From: CAXBNV01 sp963977185 | Lineage (GTDB): Bacteria; Pseudomonadota; Gammaproteobacteria; JAGOUU01 | Assembly: GCA_963977185.1 (NCBI GenBank) | Contig: CAXBNV010000005.1 | Span: forward strand, 33,459-97,458 | Direction: 5' to 3' | Length of the DNA: 64,000 nucleotides | Shown: one piece after another, positions 18,144 through 27,639 of the stretch | How the letters are laid out: the number at the start of each line of letters is the position of its first letter | Position numbering within the stretch: position 1 is the first letter of the stretch | Notes under the pieces: generated by a model | The model's input: the letters and a program-made list of their open reading frames with translations, nothing else | Databases searched by the model: none | What the model was told of the DNA's origin: nothing | Translations under genes and position numbers: made by a program

Positions 18144-19811
18144 ATGTTATTTGATTACTTATATTACATCTTACAAAGAATATCCAAATGGATTATATCA
18201 ATATTTAAATCTTTTATAACAAATACAAAATCAGCATCTTATGATAAATATAATATTGATCATCATAAATTAGAATTAATAAATAATTTACAAAATATTT
18301 ACTCTAGCATACAAGAACTATTTCAACAGGTTTCAATAAATTTAGATTCAACTTTAAATGAAACTAATTGCTGCAAAATTAGCAAACTTGCATTTAGCGG
18401 AGGCGGAGCTAAATGCGTTGTATATCCTGGAGCATATAGAGCTTTACTTGATAGTCGAATGATAGATCAAATAGAGCAAGTATCAGGCGCATCAGCAGGC
18501 TCTATAAATGCAGCTTTCATTGCAACTGGCATGCCGATCAGCAAATTTAGAGAAAATCTATTCTCAACAAACTTTAAATCTTTATTAGGAAAAAAAGTTG
18601 GAATATTTTCTCAATCACCAGGAACAATAAGATTCTTAACAAGAAACGGCGATCCTTTATATAAATTTATAAAAAAAAATATAAATGAGTCTGTTTTTAA
18701 CTTTATAAATAGCTCTGAATTTGAATTAAGAAGTCAATATAAACAAAATCAAAACGATCAAGATATTGAAAATTTATTCTCTCTTAAAGAAAAAGTATTA
18801 AAAACAAATATAAATTCTTTAAATATCACATTTATAGAAATAGCTCTATTACATAAATTTTTTCCTGATAAATTTAAATTATTAACAATTAATGCAGCAA
18901 AACATCCCGGTGGAGAGCTAAAAATATTTAACTCATCAAAAACTCCTGATACTGAAATTGCTCTTGCATGTAGAGCATCTTCGTCAATTCCTGGTCTATT
19001 ATTGCCTATTGATATTAATGGCGAAAGATTTGTTGATGGTGGTATTAATGATAACCTGCCTGTAAAATATTTTGAAAAATCAACTAAAAAAACAGTCTCT
19101 AGTCAATCAGATACTTTGCTATTTGCCTTTGGTGAAGGAGCTGATAATCGTTACAACTGGATTCATCAAGCTTTATATGGCAGCTATATTAATCAACAAA
19201 ACAATATACCTATATTCAATCCAAGTTGGCTATCAATGATTATAAGAAAAATTCCGAACCTAATTGGGATTTTAGATACACCATTTGGATTAGATGAACA
19301 AAAAGATAAAGGACTGCAAAAAATACGAAAGTTTCATGCCCTAAGAACAGTTGAATTAAAAATTGGAAATATAAAAATCATTGATTTTGATATTGCAGAA
19401 CAATACGCAAATATTATGGATACTTTAGGATATTTAGATACTATGAATTATCTTATTAATCATAATGGATTTGATCTAAATGCACTTAATGTTAATCCTA
19501 AATTTTATACAAACCTATACAGTACGTTTAAAATAACATTTAAATTTATTCAAGAAAATTCTTATTTAAAAATATCAAAAACCGATAAAAACTTCTTACA
19601 TTTACTTAATCTTAATATAAATAAAGAACTAGAATGCTCTGAAAGTATTGCAAGGGAGAAAATATATAAAATAAAAGAACATACTGAGATAAATGTAAGT
19701 TCAACGGTTGCTTTTATTCTGTCTTTATCAGTTGAACTTGTAACCAATATTACTACTCCAGAAAAAATGTGTGGCAAAATAACAGAATTTACAAATAAAT
19801 ATTCTTTTTAA
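18144..19811 (+). CDS. Patatin-like phospholipase, candidate secreted effector
   Basis: The product is a 555-residue protein with a complete patatin lipase core. The oxyanion loop SGGGAK is at residues 85-90, the nucleophile elbow GASAG at 115-119 (Ser117), and the catalytic Asp in FVDGGINDN at about 297-303 (Asp298). Such Ser-Asp dyads hydrolyse phospholipid acyl chains. Relatives include ExoU of Pseudomonas, VipD of Legionella and Pat1/Pat2 of Rickettsia, all acting in the host cell. The first 80 residues begin with a hydrophobic, aromatic stretch and continue as a helical region. About 220 residues of unknown role follow the core. There is no classical cleavable signal peptide. It lies alone between a permease and convergent ampG, overlapping ampG by 4 bases. 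Enzyme class is well supported. Host targeting is inference. Confidence 0.88.
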   Translation: MLFDYLYYILQRISKWIISIFKSFITNTKSASYDKYNIDHHKLELINNLQNIYSSIQELFQQVSINLDSTLNETNCCKISKLAFSGGGAKCVVYPGAYRALLDSRMIDQIEQVSGASAGSINAAFIATGMPISKFRENLFSTNFKSLLGKKVGIFSQSPGTIRFLTRNGDPLYKFIKKNINESVFNFINSSEFELRSQYKQNQNDQDIENLFSLKEKVLKTNINSLNITFIEIALLHKFFPDKFKLLTINAAKHPGGELKIFNSSKTPDTEIALACRASSSIPGLLLPIDINGERFVDGGINDNLPVKYFEKSTKKTVSSQSDTLLFAFGEGADNRYNWIHQALYGSYINQQNNIPIFNPSWLSMIIRKIPNLIGILDTPFGLDEQKDKGLQKIRKFHALRTVELKIGNIKIIDFDIAEQYANIMDTLGYLDTMNYLINHNGFDLNALNVNPKFYTNLYSTFKITFKFIQENSYLKISKTDKNFLHLLNLNINKELECSESIAREKIYKIKEHTEINVSSTVAFILSLSVELVTNITTPEKMCGKITEFTNKYSF

Positions 19812-21172
19812 TCCTCAATTGCTATTGATTCATTAATATTCAAAGATTGCTCTTCTTTACTAATGTCTTCCTGATCTTGATTTGCTAATAATATATTTTT
19901 TTTAGTTAAAAATAATAAAAATAAACACGGTAAACTAATAATAAAAGAAAAAACAAATAAATTATACCAACCATAAAGAGTTACAATATATCCTGATATA
20001 GGAGACACATATACTCTCCCAACTGAAGCTAAAGCACTTAACAATGCGAACTGAGTTGCTGTATATTTTTGATTACATAAAATCATAATTAAAACCATAA
20101 ATGCAGCCGTACCTAAACCGCCAGCAAATTGGTCAAAAAACACTGTAATACCCATAACCCAAAGGTTATGACCTACATATAACATCCATATATATAATAA
20201 ATTAGTAACTGCCTGCAAAACGCCGAATAAAAATAAAGCTCTGTACAGACCTAATGAATTAATAATACCACCACCTATTGATATACCTACTAAAGTTGCA
20301 ATAGTTGTGCAAGTTTTACTTATATAACCTATTTCTTCTGTTGTAAATCCTAAAGCTTGAATAAAAAATGGTGTCTGCAAACTAACGCTAAAAGCTTCAC
20401 CTAATTTATAACTAACTAGTAAAAGTAAAAGCAAAATACTTTTATCTCTTTTTATAAAATCTCTAAATGGCTCTATAACTACGCTATTAAAATCAGATTG
20501 TTTTTTATTTTTTCTATTTAATTTATCACTGTTACTATATTTGATATGAGATTCTGGCTCATCAGCATAATAAGTTATAAACAAACACATAGACATAACT
20601 GATGCCATAAATAAATAACTTATCATCCAACCAAAATGATAACTTATAATCAAAGCAACACTTCCTGAAATAATTAACGCGACCCTATAACCATAGACAT
20701 AGATAACAGAACCAAGCCCTCTTTCTTTAATTGCTAACGTTTCAGTTCTATAGGCATCAAAAGCAATATCTTGTGTTGCAGACATGAAAGCAACACATAC
20801 AGCAAATAAAGCTAAAAGCCCTGGAGATAAAATAGGATCAGAAAAAGCCATTGCTATTAAAAATATAACTAAAAATATTTGAGATAGAAAAATCCAGCCT
20901 CGTCTTAACCCTAAAGCTTTACCACATAAAGGCGCTTTAAATCTATCTAATATAGGGGCCCAAAGAAATTTAAAGGTATAAGGCAGGCTAACAAGGCCTA
21001 AAAAACCTATTGTTACAATATCAACGTTTGCTTGCGCATACCAAGCTTGTAAAGTACCCATCGTTAATAATAAAGGTAACCCTGATGCAAAACCTAGTAG
21101 AAAAATCACCAAATAGTGTTTATTATTAAAAACTATTTTTAAATTATTCAAGAGTTTACTAAATTTAGACAT
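19808..21172 (-). CDS. ampG: AmpG-family muropeptide permease (MFS)
   Basis: AmpG imports GlcNAc-anhydroMurNAc peptides released by lytic transglycosylases, for wall recycling. The 454-residue product has about 12 transmembrane segments and AmpG-like features: LLGFASGLPLLLTMGTLQAW near the N-terminus, PYTFKFLWAPILDRF in the first loop region and SATQDIAFDAYRTE in the middle. The start ATG follows AGGAC. The hydrophilic C-terminal tail is acidic. The gene follows holA by 15 bases and is probably co-transcribed with leuS-lptE-holA. Its 3' end overlaps the patatin gene on the other strand by four bases. Together with mltB and rlpA in this window it suggests an active murein turnover pathway. Confidence 0.88.
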   Translation of the reverse strand: MSKFSKLLNNLKIVFNNKHYLVIFLLGFASGLPLLLTMGTLQAWYAQANVDIVTIGFLGLVSLPYTFKFLWAPILDRFKAPLCGKALGLRRGWIFLSQIFLVIFLIAMAFSDPILSPGLLALFAVCVAFMSATQDIAFDAYRTETLAIKERGLGSVIYVYGYRVALIISGSVALIISYHFGWMISYLFMASVMSMCLFITYYADEPESHIKYSNSDKLNRKNKKQSDFNSVVIEPFRDFIKRDKSILLLLLLVSYKLGEAFSVSLQTPFFIQALGFTTEEIGYISKTCTTIATLVGISIGGGIINSLGLYRALFLFGVLQAVTNLLYIWMLYVGHNLWVMGITVFFDQFAGGLGTAAFMVLIMILCNQKYTATQFALLSALASVGRVYVSPISGYIVTLYGWYNLFVFSFIISLPCLFLLFLTKKNILLANQDQEDISKEEQSLNINESIAIED

Positions 21173-21187
21173 TTATATAAGTCCTGT

Positions 21188-22261
21188 TTATTTTATCTGA
21201 TTATTATTAATGCAAATTTTATAAATCAACTTCTCTATTTGATGTTTTATAAAATTTAAAGAATCATAACTTTTTATTTTCTGATCTATTTGAGATGCTA
21301 AATTTAATATTAAATTTATATCATCAACGCCTATTCTATTTAAAGCATCTTGAGTGTTTACTTTTTTACTCTGCCATTTTATATTCTGCGTTATATACTT
21401 ATTAATACTAATACTACTTTGAGATGCGTTATATATTATCTCGTGTAATTCTCGCAACTCTTTTGTTATAATCCATAATATTAAAACTAACTGAACCCCA
21501 TTATCTGCTAAATTATTAAAGATTCTGATACTTTCGATATAATTACCTTTCAAAAGACTATTTCCTAGATCAAAAACAGAATATATTCCATTATTTTCTA
21601 AAATATTACTTAAATATTCTAAATCTATAATAACAGTATCATTTGCCACTAATAATTTAATTTTATTTATTTCTTGTGTTGCAGCTAATAAGTTACCATG
21701 ATTCTTAATTATTATGTAATCAAGAACATCGTTAGATAATTTTAAGTTCTGTTCAAGACTATATCGCTTAATATAAGCAGAAAACTGATTTATATATAAA
21801 GATCCAGCAGCAATAATTAGCCCTGATTCTTTTATATTTTTATACCAAGCTTGTTTCAAATTTTTAGCATCTATTTTGCCAGTATAAGTAATAATTAATA
21901 TATTATTATTAATATTTTTTTTAATAAGTTCATTAAGATTTGCTATTAATTTATTTAAATTATTAATTATATTATTATCAATTTTTTTAACTTCTAATTG
22001 TAAATCTATTAATTTATTAACAGCAAATAATCCTTGCTGCTGTATTTCTATAAAAATCTCATCCCAATTAAAACTATTTGTAATATAAAAAGTAATTTTT
22101 TGATTAAATCCTTTTGTTTTAGCATAATTTAATAATAAATTTTTAGATTTATTAAGGAAATAAATCTCTTCCCCTGAAATCAAATATAAAAATTTATTAT
22201 CTAATTGTTGATTTGTATAATTTTTATACTCTTCTGAAAATTTTAAAGCATCTAATTGCAT
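21188..22261 (-). CDS. holA: DNA polymerase III delta subunit
   Basis: HolA is the clamp-loader wrench that opens the beta sliding clamp. The 357-residue product has the delta start (LYLISGEEIYFLNKSKNLLL), the KLIDLQLE strand of the AAA+-like fold without a Walker A, and the C-terminal collar domain (VFDLGNSLLKGNYIESIRIF, LILWIITKELREL). Lys and Asn codons are abundant, as in its AT-rich neighbours. It lies 15 bases after lptE in leuS-lptE-holA, an order shared with E. coli. The E. coli partner downstream, nadD, here lies on the opposite side of leuS on the other strand. Confidence 0.9.
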   Translation of the reverse strand: MQLDALKFSEEYKNYTNQQLDNKFLYLISGEEIYFLNKSKNLLLNYAKTKGFNQKITFYITNSFNWDEIFIEIQQQGLFAVNKLIDLQLEVKKIDNNIINNLNKLIANLNELIKKNINNNILIITYTGKIDAKNLKQAWYKNIKESGLIIAAGSLYINQFSAYIKRYSLEQNLKLSNDVLDYIIIKNHGNLLAATQEINKIKLLVANDTVIIDLEYLSNILENNGIYSVFDLGNSLLKGNYIESIRIFNNLADNGVQLVLILWIITKELRELHEIIYNASQSSISINKYITQNIKWQSKKVNTQDALNRIGVDDINLILNLASQIDQKIKSYDSLNFIKHQIEKLIYKICINNNQIK

Positions 22262-22276
22262 GAATGTAATTTATTT

Positions 22277-22804
22277 CTATTTTTGATTATCTATAACTTG
22301 AGTTAAAACATTTAAAATTTTACCTGATGCTTCTTTACGCAGATTATCAGCTATAATCTTTTCTTCAGAATCAGAGCCTAAAATATTTTGCGGCTCATAC
22401 GTATAATCTGTTTGTAAATAAATTGTACCCATAGGTTTTACTATATCAAAGCTATCTTTGGATGTGTGTTTATAAATAACATATCTTACATTAAATTTTA
22501 ATAAATACTGTTTAACTAAACCTGTACTGCTTTTTGTTTGAATCTCTTTATTATATTTAGCATCTATAATTTCCACATAATAGTCACTATCTTTAATTTG
22601 ATTTACATATTTAAAATCAAAGCTTTTAATTCTTTGCTTTAAAGAGGCAAGTATTCTACCATCATTATTTCTAGGACTAGACAAGACTGATACATTAATA
22701 TTACTGTACCTTTCATTTTTAACGTCGCGAAATCCTTTTAGCTGGAATCCACAACTAGATAAAAAAATGGTAATAATAAATAACAATAATAATTTTTTGG
22801 GCAT
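22277..22804 (-). CDS. lptE: LPS-assembly lipoprotein LptE
   Basis: LptE plugs the LptD barrel and helps place lipopolysaccharide in the outer membrane. The product starts with a lipoprotein signal, a hydrophobic stretch ending in the lipobox LSSC with Cys18, followed by GFQLKGF, the typical LptE start. The remaining segment has the LptE length and alternating strand character. The frame opens at a TTG at 22831 that overlaps leuS. I choose the ATG at 22804 (MPKKLLLLF), which follows GATGGA and gives a proper signal peptide (about 175 residues). It sits between leuS and holA as in E. coli. Confidence 0.9.
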   Translation of the reverse strand: MPKKLLLLFIITIFLSSCGFQLKGFRDVKNERYSNINVSVLSSPRNNDGRILASLKQRIKSFDFKYVNQIKDSDYYVEIIDAKYNKEIQTKSSTGLVKQYLLKFNVRYVIYKHTSKDSFDIVKPMGTIYLQTDYTYEPQNILGSDSEEKIIADNLRKEASGKILNVLTQVIDNQK

Positions 22805-22827
22805 ATTTCCATCAACTAAACATTCAA

Positions 22828-25326
22828 TCAAGCTACTATATTAACTAGTTTCTTAGGTACTATTATAATTTTCTTAATCTCTTTATTTAAAAGCATTTTT
22901 TGTATATTAGGTAAGTCTAGAGCTTTCTTCTCAATATTCGACTTATCTTCATTTACAGATACCTCTATCTGGCCTCTTAATTTACCATTTAACTGTACAA
23001 CCATATTAACAGTATCAAGTAATAATGCAGCGCTATCAACTTTAGGCCATTTTGCATCTAAAATTGGTCTTTTATTTCCCAATTCTTGCCAAATATCATG
23101 GCAAATATGAGGGACAATTGGAGATAACATTATAGTCAATAACTCTAAAACTTCTTTATAAATAAAACTATCAATTAAACTATTTATTTCATATTTACTT
23201 AAATAATTTAATAACTCCATATTCGCTGCTATTGCTGTATTAAAAGTATAGCGCTCAGAGTAATCTTCGGTAACTTTTTGCAAAGTAGCATGAGCTTTAC
23301 GTCTTAAATTTTTTTGTTCGGGCGTTAAGTTTAAATCATCTATATTGTAAATATAATTAGTAGAATAATATTCATTATGCTCAACAAACTCATGAACTAA
23401 ATACCAAAATCTTTTCAAAAATCTATAGCATCCTTCCACAGCTGAATCATTCCATTCTAATGACTGTGTTGGTGGAGCAGCAAACATAGTAAAAAGTCTT
23501 ACTGTATCTGCTCCATACTTTTTAATTAATTCATTAGGATCAACCGTATTACCCTTTGATTTTGACATTTTAGCGCCATCTTTTAAAACCATGCCTTGTG
23601 TTAATAAATGATCAAACGGCTCATCATTTTTAACTAGACCTTCATCTCGCATGAGTTTAAGAAAAAACCTTGCATAAAGTAAATGCATTACAGCATGCTC
23701 TATACCACCTATGTAATGATCAACTGTATTCCAATAATCATAACGCTCATCAAGCATACTTAAATTCTGATCAGGACAAGTAAATCTTGCATAATACCAA
23801 GATGATTCAAAAAAAGTATCAAAAGTATCTGTTTCTCTTTTAGCTTTTTTATTGCAGTTAGGGCATGTTGTATTATAAAATTCGGGCATATCTTTTAAAG
23901 ATAAAACTCCACCAGAAAAATCTACATCTTCAGGTAATAATACCGGTAAATCTTTATCAGGAACAGGAACTGCCCCACAGGAATCACAATATATAACAGG
24001 AATAGGTGATCCCCAATATCTTTGTCTTGATACTCCCCAGTCTCTTAGCCTATATTGCTTAACAACCTCACCTAAATTCAATTTTTGTAATTCTTTTGTG
24101 ATTTGTGAAAAAGCATTATTAAAATCTAAACCATCAAACTTGCCTGAATTAATTAAAGTACCTTTATCTAAAAAAGCTTCTTTCTGATTGTTTGATTTAT
24201 TGTTTTCTAAATTATCATTTTGAATAACTGGACAAATAGCCAAATCATATTTTTTTGCAAATTCAAAATCTCTTGTATCATGAGCTGGCACCCCCATAAC
24301 TGCGCCACTACCATAATCCATTAAAACATAATTTCCTATATAAACAGGAATCAGCTTATTATCAATAGGACGAGTTACAAAAAAAGGAGTCTTTACCCCT
24401 TTTTTCTCCATTTGCGACATTATTTCTTCAGAAACTTGTATATGTTGACATTCAGTAATAAAATTTTCTAATTCAGGATTTACTTTTACTGCAAGACGGG
24501 CTAGCTCATGATTTGCTGCAATAGCAATAAAAGAAACTCCCATTAAAGTATCTGGTCTTGTTGTATAAACCTCTAAACTATCTTGAGACAAATTATATTC
24601 TTTTATTATTTCCTTTTGTAAAGGAAACTTAATATTCAGTCCTTTTGATTTACCAATCCAATTGCGCTGCATAGTTTTAACGGCGTCAGGCCAATTTTTT
24701 AACTTATCTAACCCTGATAACAATTCATCTGCATAATCTGTAATTTTAATAAACCATTGGTTAATTGATTTTCTTTCTATTAAAGCCCCTGATCTCCAAC
24801 CTTTACCGTCAATAACTTGCTCATTTGCTAAAACAGTTTGATCAATAGGATCCCAATTTACAACAGCTTCTTTTTGATAAGCTAATCCCTTTTTCAATAG
24901 CCTTGTGAACAACCATTGCTCCCACTTATAGTAACTTGGATCACAAGTTGATATTTGTCTTGACCAATCAAAACCTAATCCTAAGGAATCAAATTGTTGC
25001 TTCATTTCTTTAATATTATTTTTAGTCCAAATGCTTGGAGATACTTTATTTTGAATCGATGCATTTTCAGCAGGAAGACCAAATGCATCAAATCCCATCG
25101 GCTGCAAAATATTCTTTCCTAAAAGCCTATTAAAACGACTAATTACATCACCAATAGTGTAATTTCTTACATGTCCCATATGTAATTTTCCCGAGGGGTA
25201 TGGAAACATTGACAAGCAATAAAACTTCTCTTTGCTTTTATCTTCTACTGCTTTAAAACTTTGTTTATCGCTCCAATACTTTTGCGATGCAATCTCTATT
25301 GCTTGATGATCATAAATCTGTTTCAT
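22828..25326 (-). CDS. leuS: Leucyl-tRNA synthetase
   Basis: LeuRS charges tRNA-Leu and edits mischarged amino acids. The 832-residue class I enzyme has the HIGH motif as YPSGKLHMGHVRN near residue 45. It has the CP1 editing domain with TRPDTLMGVSF and the conserved GVPAHDTRDFEFA, a zinc-like segment CDSCGAVPVP...CPNCNKKAKRETDTFDTF, and KMSKS as AKMSKSKGN. The C-terminal VQLNGKLRGQIEV domain is present. The ATG at 25326 is 254 bases from the divergent gene at 25581. The only sequences of note in that spacer are AT-rich tracts. The gene heads leuS-lptE-holA-ampG. Confidence 0.98.
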   Translation of the reverse strand: MKQIYDHQAIEIASQKYWSDKQSFKAVEDKSKEKFYCLSMFPYPSGKLHMGHVRNYTIGDVISRFNRLLGKNILQPMGFDAFGLPAENASIQNKVSPSIWTKNNIKEMKQQFDSLGLGFDWSRQISTCDPSYYKWEQWLFTRLLKKGLAYQKEAVVNWDPIDQTVLANEQVIDGKGWRSGALIERKSINQWFIKITDYADELLSGLDKLKNWPDAVKTMQRNWIGKSKGLNIKFPLQKEIIKEYNLSQDSLEVYTTRPDTLMGVSFIAIAANHELARLAVKVNPELENFITECQHIQVSEEIMSQMEKKGVKTPFFVTRPIDNKLIPVYIGNYVLMDYGSGAVMGVPAHDTRDFEFAKKYDLAICPVIQNDNLENNKSNNQKEAFLDKGTLINSGKFDGLDFNNAFSQITKELQKLNLGEVVKQYRLRDWGVSRQRYWGSPIPVIYCDSCGAVPVPDKDLPVLLPEDVDFSGGVLSLKDMPEFYNTTCPNCNKKAKRETDTFDTFFESSWYYARFTCPDQNLSMLDERYDYWNTVDHYIGGIEHAVMHLLYARFFLKLMRDEGLVKNDEPFDHLLTQGMVLKDGAKMSKSKGNTVDPNELIKKYGADTVRLFTMFAAPPTQSLEWNDSAVEGCYRFLKRFWYLVHEFVEHNEYYSTNYIYNIDDLNLTPEQKNLRRKAHATLQKVTEDYSERYTFNTAIAANMELLNYLSKYEINSLIDSFIYKEVLELLTIMLSPIVPHICHDIWQELGNKRPILDAKWPKVDSAALLLDTVNMVVQLNGKLRGQIEVSVNEDKSNIEKKALDLPNIQKMLLNKEIKKIIIVPKKLVNIVA

Positions 25327-25580
25327 AACTCTTAATTATAGATATTTTATAAAATTAGCTTTTAAATGGATTGTAAAATAGATTCCGAATATAGCCTTTA
25401 ATTATGCCACAAACATATAAAAAATATAAATAAAATATTTATATAGCCTAGATATCAATTCAATAGATAGAATTATGTTAACTATAGTGCTAAGCTAAAA
25501 TTATAGGGTATACTCTTATGTATTATTAGATACTCTTTTGAAACCGCCTTAATAATAATAAATAATAAGAGGCTAAATTA

Positions 25581-26417
25581 ATGACTATATTTAGTGAAAT
25601 ATCAGAACTATCGCCGAAGTTAGTTAAATACCCCGTAGAAATGCTTATCAAAGCCTTTGTTAATCTTGCATTAAATCGTAAAGTTCCTAGTAGTATTTGC
25701 CGAATTTTAGCAGCCTTTATAGGAATTGCTATTGGTATTATGTTACCTCAGCTATCAGAAATAGCTTTATTTTTTGCTTATATAGCTTTAGATATCAATC
25801 TAAGTCTTACTTCAGCAATTACAATTAGCACAATTATTAGTTCCTGGGTTTGCTGTAGTGCTTGCATTTATTTAACTAAAAAAGCATTTCAATCTTATTA
25901 TTTTCATAAATATGGTGATTCTAATTCAGAACACAGATTAACAGAAAATGAAAAAAGATACATATATAACAACAACTTAGATAAAACAGACGAAGAAATA
26001 AAAAAATTAATAGCGGTAATAGAAAAACGTATAGATCTGATAATAGTAGAATTACAACAATTAAAAATCAAAGAAAATGAAAATGCTATAAAACACGTAA
26101 AACTTGTTTTAAATAAATTAAAAAAAGGGGATCTTGAATTTTTTGATGAATATTATGATTCGGGAATAACTAAAGATACCCGCAAAAAAAAGCGTTATGA
26201 TTATAGTAGCAATAGAGCTGGCATTCTATCAAACAATAAAAAAAGCTATAAATCAAGCTATAGCAAATCATTAACAACAGAAGATTCAGAAAGTTCTGAC
26301 CCCCTTGTTAACTCTAATTCTACTATACTTACAGCTTTTCAATCTCATACAACTAAGAAAGATTGCCAAGATGCATCTACATTTGATATCCTTGCTGTGA
26401 ATAAATCTAGATTATAA
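25581..26417 (+). CDS. Membrane protein of unknown function with coiled-coil and basic tail
   Basis: I do not recognise this 278-residue protein. After about 38 residues it has two or three hydrophobic segments (about 41-56, 58-73 and 78-98), then a charged helical region at about 120-185 rich in Lys and Glu that is probably coiled-coil. It ends in a Ser/Lys/Asn-rich, likely disordered tail with the basic cluster RKKKRYDYSS near residue 201. There is no signal peptide. An AAGAGGC site precedes the ATG. Its stop is only 6 bases before nadD, so it is the first gene of the nadD-rsfS-rlmH-mrdA-mrdB transcript, in a position where relatives have none. The hydrophobic hairpin plus long hydrophilic tail resembles host-membrane effectors, but no function is assignable. 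Confidence 0.8.
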   Translation: MTIFSEISELSPKLVKYPVEMLIKAFVNLALNRKVPSSICRILAAFIGIAIGIMLPQLSEIALFFAYIALDINLSLTSAITISTIISSWVCCSACIYLTKKAFQSYYFHKYGDSNSEHRLTENEKRYIYNNNLDKTDEEIKKLIAVIEKRIDLIIVELQQLKIKENENAIKHVKLVLNKLKKGDLEFFDEYYDSGITKDTRKKKRYDYSSNRAGILSNNKKSYKSSYSKSLTTEDSESSDPLVNSNSTILTAFQSHTTKKDCQDASTFDILAVNKSRL

Positions 26418-26423
26418 CAAGCA

Positions 26424-27128
26424 ATGACAAATACCCAACATAAACATATTGGAATTTTAGGCGGCACCTTTGACCCTATTCATATAGCTCATTTAAGATT
26501 AGCAATAGATCTAAAGATATCAACAAACATCTCAGAAATAAGATTAATCCCTAATTTTCTTCCTCCCCATAAAAATACTCAAGTAACTGATATAAAACAC
26601 CGCTTAAATATGCTCAATCTAGCAACAGAAAATCTTCAAAATATTATTGTAGATCAAACTGAAATAGAAATAGCCAAAGAAAATCTTAAAAATAATCAAA
26701 ATTATAAGTCATACATGACTGATACATTAGATGTTCTAAATAAAAAATTTAATAGTTTATATCAAAATAACTATACTCTATGGTTAATATTAGGCGCAGA
26801 TTCTTTTATGAGCTTTAATACATGGCATAAATGGCAAAATATTCTAAAACAAACTAATTTTTTAATATTAAAAAGAGATAATCAAAACATAACTAACAAC
26901 CTTAATTGGCTAGAATCTGTAAAACATCAAGTAACTATCAGCAACGAAATCAATGACTCAAAATTACCAGATGAGACAAAATCAGGATATGTTTATTTAA
27001 AAAACAGTCGTCAATTAAATATTTCTGCAACAGAAATTAGATCTCTAATATCATCATCTCAACCAGCTAATTTTTTATTACCTGATCAAGTATTAAAATA
27101 TATAAAAATAAATCATTTATATAAATAA
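26424..27128 (+). CDS. nadD: Nicotinate-nucleotide adenylyltransferase
   Basis: NadD transfers AMP from ATP to nicotinate mononucleotide, making deamido-NAD in NAD synthesis. The 234-residue product has GILGGTFDPIHIAHLRLA, the GGxxxPxHxxH nucleotidyltransferase motif, and ISATEIR in the ISSTxxR position near the C-terminus. It also has LIPNFLPPHK, typical of NadD. It directly follows the membrane protein gene (6 bases) and precedes rsfS by about 110 bases. The nadD-rsfS-rlmH-mrdA-mrdB order is conserved in gammaproteobacteria. Confidence 0.95.
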   Translation: MTNTQHKHIGILGGTFDPIHIAHLRLAIDLKISTNISEIRLIPNFLPPHKNTQVTDIKHRLNMLNLATENLQNIIVDQTEIEIAKENLKNNQNYKSYMTDTLDVLNKKFNSLYQNNYTLWLILGADSFMSFNTWHKWQNILKQTNFLILKRDNQNITNNLNWLESVKHQVTISNEINDSKLPDETKSGYVYLKNSRQLNISATEIRSLISSSQPANFLLPDQVLKYIKINHLYK

Positions 27129-27240
27129 TTTATTTCTTTTAACTATAAAAAAGATCATATTCGTGTTAATATCCTCTTTCGAATTTGTTTAGACAATACT
27201 CAGTTACCTTAAATTACAATATACTTACGAGATTTAGAGA

Positions 27241-27603
27241 ATGCAAATAAATGAACTTGAAAGATTAGTCGTTGATTCTATTGAAGATTTAAAAGCCACA
27301 GAAATAAAAATATTAAACACAGAAGGCATAACTTCTATTGCAGATAGAATGATCATCTGTTCTGGTCGCTCATCAACACATGTAAAATCTATTGCTAATA
27401 ATGTTGTAAAAGCAGCAAAAAAAGAAAATTTAAAAGTCTTAGGATTAGAAGGCACTAATAACTCAGAATGGGTTTTGATTGATTTAGGCGATATTATAAT
27501 CCACGTTATGCAACCAGCAACAAGAGATTATTATAACTTAGAAGCCTTATGGGATATAAATTTTTGTAAATCAGAGCAAAGCACAATAAATGATAATCAA
27601 TAG
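27241..27603 (+). CDS. rsfS: Ribosome silencing factor RsfS
   Basis: RsfS binds L14 and blocks joining of the ribosomal subunits when nutrients are low. The 120-residue product shows the family motif DRMIICSGRSSTHVKSIANNV, then GLEGTNNSEWVLIDLGDIIIHVMQPATRDYYNLEALW, a near-textbook RsfS core. The start ATG follows TTTAGAGA. It sits between nadD and rlmH. Confidence 0.96.
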   Translation: MQINELERLVVDSIEDLKATEIKILNTEGITSIADRMIICSGRSSTHVKSIANNVVKAAKKENLKVLGLEGTNNSEWVLIDLGDIIIHVMQPATRDYYNLEALWDINFCKSEQSTINDNQ

Positions 27604-27639
27604 TATTTATTAAAATACCTTAATTTAATAAGTTAAATA

